The notes below the pieces were generated by a model, which was not told the DNA's origin, did not search any database, and worked only from the letters and a program-made list of their open reading frames with translations. The translations under genes and the position numbers were made by a program. 64,000 nt of DNA, taken from Hofstenia miamia. Lineage: Eukaryota > Xenacoelomorpha > Acoela. Shown here in pieces: positions 58,489 through 64,000 of the stretch (position 1 is the stretch's first letter; every line of letters begins with the position of its first letter). The stretch is taken from contig SCFE01000044.1 in the NCBI GenBank assembly GCA_004352715.1, positions 1,483,259-1,547,258 of the forward strand. Direction: 5' to 3'.

Positions 58489-59206
58489 CAGTCAAACCTC
58501 ACTTTAGCACACATCCTTAGGACCGTAACACCAAATGTCCTATTTTGAGTACTACCCTATTTCAAACGCCAAAAATTCTAAATGTATTCGAAAGACCTTT
58601 ATTGAGACGAAATATATTCGCCAAAGGGATGCGGTTTCAAAGAGTTTTGTGCACTCACTTCATTAGTTTTGCAGAAATTATCAAGTATTTCATGCATATT
58701 GGATTCAATTTTCATTTCCTTTAACAATCAATTCACAATTTTCAAAGTTAATATCATGATATGCATCATCACTTCCTTCAAGATCATTGTTGATTGAGGT
58801 CCCGTCTTTGATAACCGAGAATTATGCTTTTTGAAAGCAGTTCTTGTAGGTATCACTCGATACTTGTTCAATGCTGTTTTCAACAAATGATGTTTTCAAT
58901 ATGACATTAAAATTCTCAGAACAATGATCACCTGTCAAAGATTGTAGATACAGTTTAGCAGTTGGATTATTTCAATGCATATAGTGATGAAGCTGAAAAG
59001 TTTACAATAACCTCGTTAAGGTTTACAAATATAGTCACCTTAAGTTTTTCAGTGCACACTTTTTGATGTTTCTGCAGTATATAGTTTATAAATTTACTTT
59101 TATTTAAGCTACCTATATAAAATAAAATCAAGGGTTGTTTTAGCAAAAATGTCAAGGGCACAAAATAAGTCCCTATTTTGAGCATTACGCAACTGACGTT
59201 TGACTG
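58489..59206. mobile_element. Tigger/pogo-like DNA transposon relic
   Basis: The left end CAGTCAAACCTCACTTTAGC closely resembles the known Tigger terminus (CAGTCAAACCTCG...). The right end, inverted, reads CAGTCAAACGTCAGTT. Each is flanked by TA (58487-58488; 59207-59208). The 718-bp interior has no long frame; the minus strand shows only broken fragments that might come from the transposase C-terminus. It is probably a non-autonomous derivative of the same superfamily as the fragment at 44297-44814. Confidence 0.65.
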
Positions 59207-60889
59207 TAACATCAATTAAAAAAGAAAATCAGAATACGACCTATCTATTCCATATTACTTGCCAATGACTTGAAGGAAATTGTTGTAATCACTGCTTCTC
59301 TGTCTCCAAAGAAACTTCCTCTCCATTAAGCCTCATTAATGTAGGATAAATAGCTTGTCAAATATAAAGATTTTCCAAGATTCTGACTTATTGCCTGAAC
59401 AATCAGATTGTTTCCCAACAAATTAAAAAACAATGTGAATAATGATTTTGTGGATCACATTGAAACTGAAAGTGGTGAAAACTTTGCTGTATTAATTGTA
59501 ATTTGAAAGAAATGCACCTTTTTGCATTTGTGGTTGGTAAATCTCTAGCATTGATTTTTCTGTAACATTTTGTAATTACAATTTTAAATTATCTGTGTTT
59601 TTAAAAAGAGGTCTGCAAAATTATTGTAGTATATTGTAATATAGTATTTATAAAATAAGTAAGTTAAATGAAAGCACAATTTTGAAAAAAATTTGGAGAT
59701 GAATGGAATATCAGCAATTTTGAACGTCATGATTCTTAGCAAATTTATATTTTGAAAGTTGAATGATCTAAGCTGATGATTATGTTTCTATGTAAGAATT
59801 AAGTCGCACTTCTGTAGGCATATGATCTAAGCTTCTATCACATAAAAAATGAACTAAAGTGAGGTGATGTAAATCACATTTTCTTAAATTAACTTTAAAA
59901 TATGATGAGTGAAAGTTCGAAGGCATTTTGACACATAAATCCATGTATGTGAATTAGAATGATTCAATAAAAAAAGTAAATGACTATTAAATCAATGCAA
60001 AAATTCAATAAATTTTAATTGAAATACAAATAATACATATAATTAACGGGGAATGTAAGCATAGTCTTAGGTTGATCTGTCTGAAATATCATAAAGTCTG
60101 AAACGTGTTAGTCGTTCATTGGAGTACAAAAAAACTTTAAATTAAAGTTACGTAGAGCGAAATTTTATTAGAAAAAATATGTAAATATCCTTATTTCAAC
60201 AATGAAACAGTATTTTAAACATACTAAGCAAACATAATAGCGTCAAAAAACATATTATTTGTACATAGTTGTCAACAGAAACAATGCCTTAAAGTTTAAA
60301 TTAACAAAGACAAAATGAAGGTCTATATAATATATATTAAAACTCGTATTAATATATATTTTGTTCCTACTGAATGGTATCAAAAGAAAATATATACTAA
60401 ACCTAAGCCAAATTTTAAATTTAATAATAAATAATAAAGCTTACAAGAAAAATTTGTAAATATATATATATACAAATATAAAATAAAAAGAATGTTTATT
60501 AAAATAAAATGTCGTACCCATATTCATATTCCAATTAATACGACATCCCAATAATAATATTAGCAATTATGCTGTTATGAAATAGAAAATAAGCATATTT
60601 TTAAATTTTATTTGTTTTTGTAGATCAAGGCGCTAAATTTAAATTGATAACTAAAGGGTGATAGCTAGATGGCATTGAGCAAAGACAATAAAACGCAAAA
60701 CAAACTCCATTCAATAACTACAAAACCATTACGACACAAACCGACGTCATTATGAAGGATGTTGTTTACTGGGGTGATAACCAAATTTGCGTGGGATAAT
60801 TTGCCAAATTGTCAAAGGCAGAAAATCAATAAATAATCACATTTCAGTTAATTCCAATCAACCAATGAGTTCAGTGTAACACGTCAGCA
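59207..60889. other. Non-coding AT-rich stretch
   Basis: Nothing recognised. Short TA runs occur around 60345 and 60460-60475. Confidence 0.4.
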
Positions 60890-61330
60890 GACGCAATGAA
60901 GCCCATAGTGAAGGCATTATCACCAAAGTGCAAGAAATCATTGAAACCAATGAGATAAATTGCGGGGAAGTTGGAGGTGTGTCACTTTTTGATTCGTTGA
61001 TTTGTTAATGAAGTTCTTTGCTGCAGATCATATGTTTTGCGCTGAGCTCAATTTTTGTCACAAGACACCAAGTAAAAAAGATAGGAAAAGGTAAATGCGG
61101 TTGCAAAATTATGTGCCTGAATTTTGAGAAAAAGATGTTTGGCCACCAGATTGCGTCCTGTTCAACTAATATTTATGGGGCGTTTGTGAGCATTAAATCA
61201 ATAAGGACTGCCATGAAGATATCGAGTCCTTGAAGTTGACGGTCTTACAAATATTGACCAATCTTAAAAGATATGTCGTGGCAACAACTTGAGAGATTTC
61301 ATAATCATCTCGAAGCCGTGATAGAAAATG
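60890..61330 (+). mobile_element. Decayed mariner/Tc-like transposase fragment
   Basis: Pieces in shifting frames follow transposase order. RRNEAHSEGIITKVQEII (helix-turn-helix region) lies at about 60890-60945. FLSQDTK-type residues, then FEKKMFG, are at about 61055-61145. A WPPDCVLFNYLWGVCEH-like stretch (normally WPPxSPDCNPLDYxVWG) is at about 61140-61195, followed by ESLKLTVLQ. The middle of the enzyme, with two catalytic acids, is deleted. No ends found. Confidence 0.5.
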
Positions 61331-61469
61331 AAAGCGGGTTTTTAAATAAATTGAAACTAAGAACATATTTATGGAGTTGTTTCACATTTTGTTATCCCCT
61401 TTGCATTAAGTTTTTGTTGTGATTGTTTTAATGAGTTATTCTAAGTTTTGCAAATTTACCGCACGCATA

Positions 61470-61471
<2 letters not shown>

Positions 61472-61505
<34 letters not shown>
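61472..61505. repeat. (TA)n microsatellite
   Basis: TA tract of about 34 bases. Confidence 0.9.
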
Positions 61506-61508
<3 letters not shown>

Positions 61509-61567
61509 GAGTCAAAGCAATATATTTGCTAAACGATACAATTAAACTACAGACTAAATATAAAATA

Positions 61568-61831
61568 CAGTGCTGGACATTAAAATGGCAACTCTGAATT
61601 TCGACATCTTACACTTATTTTCAATAAAAACCAATATTATGAGCAAGTTTTATTTTGTGTAAAAACCCCAAAAATGACTTTTATTTAAAAAAATTCGACT
61701 TCTATCAAAAGATATTAATAAAAATATGCCTTGTTGCCATTTCAACCAAAAATGGCAACACTTGCTCATAATATTGGTTTTTATTGAAAATAAGTATAAA
61801 TTCAGAGTTGCCATTTTAATGTCCAGCACTG
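61568..61831. mobile_element. MITE with long inverted repeats
   Basis: Starts CAGTGCTGGACATTAAAATG and ends with its reverse complement. The inverted arms also share AATATTATGAGCAAG and the ATTTTCAATAAAAACC stretch, so they extend to about 75-85 bp each with small differences. TA flanks both sides (61566-61567; 61832-61833). 264 bp, no coding capacity, Tc1/mariner type. The two arms could fold into one long hairpin RNA. Confidence 0.85.
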
Positions 61832-62180
61832 TATAAATAAAAATAATAACTTTGTGTGTGTCTATGTATGTGGTGAGCTCAGTGTAAAAAATCAATACAT
61901 GTGTTTGCATATTTGTGTCTCCGATTGTATTTTGTCGATGTAAAAGTATAATTTTTAAATTTTTTCTATTTTTTTGTAATTTTCTTTTACTCTAATCTCA
62001 TTTTCTAAATCATTCCAAATATTAGAGGTTTAAAATTAATGAATAAAGATGACCAATAATGTAATTGCGATAAACAAAATGCATGCAATAATTGAACTTA
62101 ATAATCTGATCCTGAATTTCTGAGGTGGTATAAGTATTTAACGCCAGAAACTATTTTTGTAAATTTGTTAGGAGAAATTT
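61832..62180. other. Non-coding stretch
   Basis: Nothing recognised between the MITE and the LINE fragments. Confidence 0.35.
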
Positions 62181-62186
62181 ATCAAA

Positions 62187-62280
62187 TTATAAATCTTTGT
62201 CAATATCAACACCTAAATATGTAACATGATCAATTTGTTTTATTGGAACACTCCTAACAATTAATTCGATTTTGATAGGA
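62187..62280 (-). mobile_element. LINE reverse-transcriptase scrap (minus strand)
   Basis: The minus strand reads IELIVRSVPIKQIDHVTYLGVDIDKDL at its core; VTYLGVDIDKDL is the (Y)LGVxIDxxL motif after the catalytic core of LINE polymerases. It ends abruptly at about 62280, where a plus-strand LINE piece begins. Confidence 0.5.
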
Positions 62281-62282
62281 AT

Positions 62283-62580
62283 ATAGAAAGCAAGGAGAAA
62301 GAGAAGATAGACAAATATAGGGAGTTGGCAGAGTAAATAGAAAGGCTGTGGAAATTGAAGAAAGTTAAAGTAGACCCGGTAGTAGTAGGAGCACTTGGAG
62401 CAGTAAGTAAGAAGCATAAGAAATACCTGTAGGAGTTGGGAGTACCAAAGTGGGGAGGAGCAGTAGCACAGACGGCAGCATTGTTAGGAAAAGCTAGAGT
62501 CATTAGGAAAGCTCTCAGACTCCCTGGGAACTGGTGAGTTCCCCGAGCTGAGAGGGATACCAGCATGAAGCTGTGAGAAG
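62283..62580 (+). mobile_element. LINE C-terminal fragment (plus strand)
   Basis: With one or two stops the plus strand reads DKYRELAE...VDPVVVGALGAVSKK, then KYL.ELGV, AQTAALLGKARVIRKALRL. This is the C-terminal VVPVVIGALGxV...LGxxxxxxxLQKxALLGTARIxRKxL pattern of many invertebrate LINE ORF2 proteins. It is locally GC-rich relative to its surroundings and followed by an A-rich tail. Confidence 0.6.
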
Positions 62581-63925
62581 AAATGAAATAATAACAAAAG
62601 AATGTCTTAAGAAGAAAATAAAAATGAAATAAAATTTAAAAAATATAATAACATTAAACAGCACGATGTTAAAAGCATAACCTCTGGCCTGCATTTTAAA
62701 CTTAGTTCAATGATATCCTTCGTAGTTGTTTATTTAATAAATGGTAATTGTTTGACTGTTAAACTGTAATAATAATTAGTGGTTCTCCAATTTTATGATG
62801 TCGTGATCTTAGTTGAATGTAAAAATTTTCTTCTCTTGCTTGGTGGTGATTCACAAAAAGTTCTGATTTTAGATGTCCATTTAAATATTCTTGTACTCAA
62901 ATATTCCTTTAATTCCCTGTCATATGACTTGTTAGAATATTTTGAAGTACATCTTCCGTTTTATCTAATATAAATGTTTGAATGATTTTGGTCCTTTTTA
63001 ATTTTTGCACACTATTCCAATTTTTTACTTTAACTTTCTTTCTTGATTTTCTATACAGGGAAGCTTTAAATATACATCAGTCTTGGATTCATCAATACTT
63101 ATTTGTAAATTGGTTTCATTTGAAAATGATAAAATATAATATTTCTGGATTAATCTGTGCGGATAATCGTTGCATTCTAGAATAGTAAAAATTATCTGCA
63201 GAAGATTGATATTTGTAATTTGGGGACGCTATTTTTGTTTTATTAAGGCCTTGCTAGTATTAATTTTGTACAATATGTTGCAGTTTAAATGTTAGAGAAT
63301 GTATAATTTGTTATTCTTTGATATGTCATTTTATCTATTGCTCACCATTTACTTAAATTGTGGATAGAAGTATAGAGAAATCAAGAAAATCTAATTTTTG
63401 GCCTTTTTGATGTTTCATGGTAAAGGAATTTCCGAAATAATACTATTAAGATTTTCGAGAAAGTCGTCCCACTCTTCGTTTTTCTTAAACATTGCAAAAA
63501 ACTGTCTTCAACATATCTGGAATAACAATGTTCTCTTATTAGCAGTTCTTTATAATATTTATTGCAAAGTTTGCAATTGTGGACCTAATAATAATCCCAT
63601 TAAATCCGTAGTTGATAGTATTGGTCTCATTGCTGGATTATTTGGTTCTTTATTTATTTTGGGGAGAGCATATTGTCAATGAGGCTGTAAATCCGTGCTT
63701 CTAAATATTTCGAAAACCTCTATGGTCATGTTTAGGGTTCTTTTACACTTCGACATGCTTTTCATTGAATTTTTCTATTTTTCTTATAATTTTTTTTCAA
63801 TATTCAAAGTGTCTTATATCATGAATTTGCGTGGATCACTTAAGTTTGCTTCCATCTTAGTTACATCTGCTAATTTGTCCATCACTATAACTTCATTGCA
63901 TTTTCTATATATATATATATATATA
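62581..63925 (-). mobile_element. Decayed Penelope-like (or related) retroelement
   Basis: On the minus strand, fragments in changing frames follow the order of Penelope-like reverse transcriptases. EVIVMDKLADVTKMEANLSD lies at about 63890-63830 (normally KGNxxVVMDxxDYxxKMxxLLSD). MLSPKINKEPNNPAMRPILS is at about 63665-63600 (normally LPKIHKxxxPLRPIVS). IPFTMKHQKGQKLDFLDFSI is at about 63430-63370 (normally FTxExExxxxLxFLDxxI). The region between, with the YxDD motif, is not recognisable, and stops are frequent. The ends are undefined, and the 5' part runs into the terminal gap. The Penelope assignment is inference. Confidence 0.5.
63906..63925. repeat. (TA)n microsatellite abutting terminal gap
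   Basis: TA tract running straight into the N run at 63926, as at 8510. Confidence 0.85.
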
Positions 63926-64000
63926 NNNNNNNNNNNNNNNNNNNNNNNNNNNNNNNNNNNNNNNNNNNNNNNNNNNNNNNNNNNNNNNNNNNNNNNNNNN
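63926..64000. other. Assembly gap (N) at window end
   Basis: N run from 63926 to the end of the window. Confidence 0.95.

Noticed and set aside
1-64000. CRISPR arrays, operons, rRNA genes, bacterial-type promoters
   Set aside because: None seen; the sequence is an intron-bearing eukaryotic contig and the TA tracts are plain microsatellites.

Overview
This is an AT-rich (by eye roughly 30% GC), repeat-laden eukaryotic contig with spliced genes (GT-AG introns), (TA)n microsatellites, three runs of N and many decayed transposons. The best supported coding content is a cluster of papain-family (C1A) cysteine proteases with the architecture of the arthropod 26/29 kDa proteinase (Drosophila 26-29-p and its relatives, often annotated as counting-factor-associated protein D): signal peptide, a beta-rich N-terminal extension, an I29 propeptide, then the catalytic domain. 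With the Tc1/mariner, P-like, pogo, Penelope-like and LINE debris this points to an arthropod, perhaps a crustacean or chelicerate; the species cannot be fixed from sequence alone.

Layout. 1-8.5 kb: two phase-compatible minus-strand exons of a probable DEG/ENaC sodium channel (7407-7570 and 1597-1810), a decayed LINE (about 3.76-4.86 kb) and a TIR-bounded mariner relic (7766-8386). 8.9-13.3 kb: protease copy A on the minus strand, its 5' end lost in a 1000-N gap. 15.3-19.6 kb: a degenerate gag-bearing LTR-type element holding a scrambled 510-bp insert bounded by single Ns, followed by a MITE-like block. 20.9-22 kb: LINE and mariner debris. 22.78-26.92 kb: protease copy B (complete, 541 aa), followed by a LINE fragment. 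30.43-35.49 kb: copy C (complete, 537 aa). 37.2-37.9 kb: copy D, a pristine catalytic exon behind a ruined upstream exon. 39.5-40.9 kb, minus: a family 92 glycosyltransferase exon with a frameshift. 44.3-52.4 kb: pogo-like, LINE and P-element/THAP-like transposase relics with nested MITEs. 53.49-57.17 kb: protease copy E (complete, 542 aa). 57.2-64 kb: Tigger-like, mariner, MITE, LINE and Penelope-like relics up to a terminal gap.

The most striking signal is the structure of the protease cluster. Copy A is an inverted duplicate of copy B that is near-identical over 2.8 kb (including 1.8 kb of 3' flank and a LINE), but its introns 2 and 3 match the length and sequence of copy E, making it a B/E mosaic. 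A also has a destroyed splice donor. Copies A, B and E carry an intron inside the catalytic domain that C and D lack. The proteases are expected to be secreted or lysosomal zymogens used in digestion or immune function, with B, C and E as the intact members. Everything else looks like single, fragmentary genes or transposon remains.
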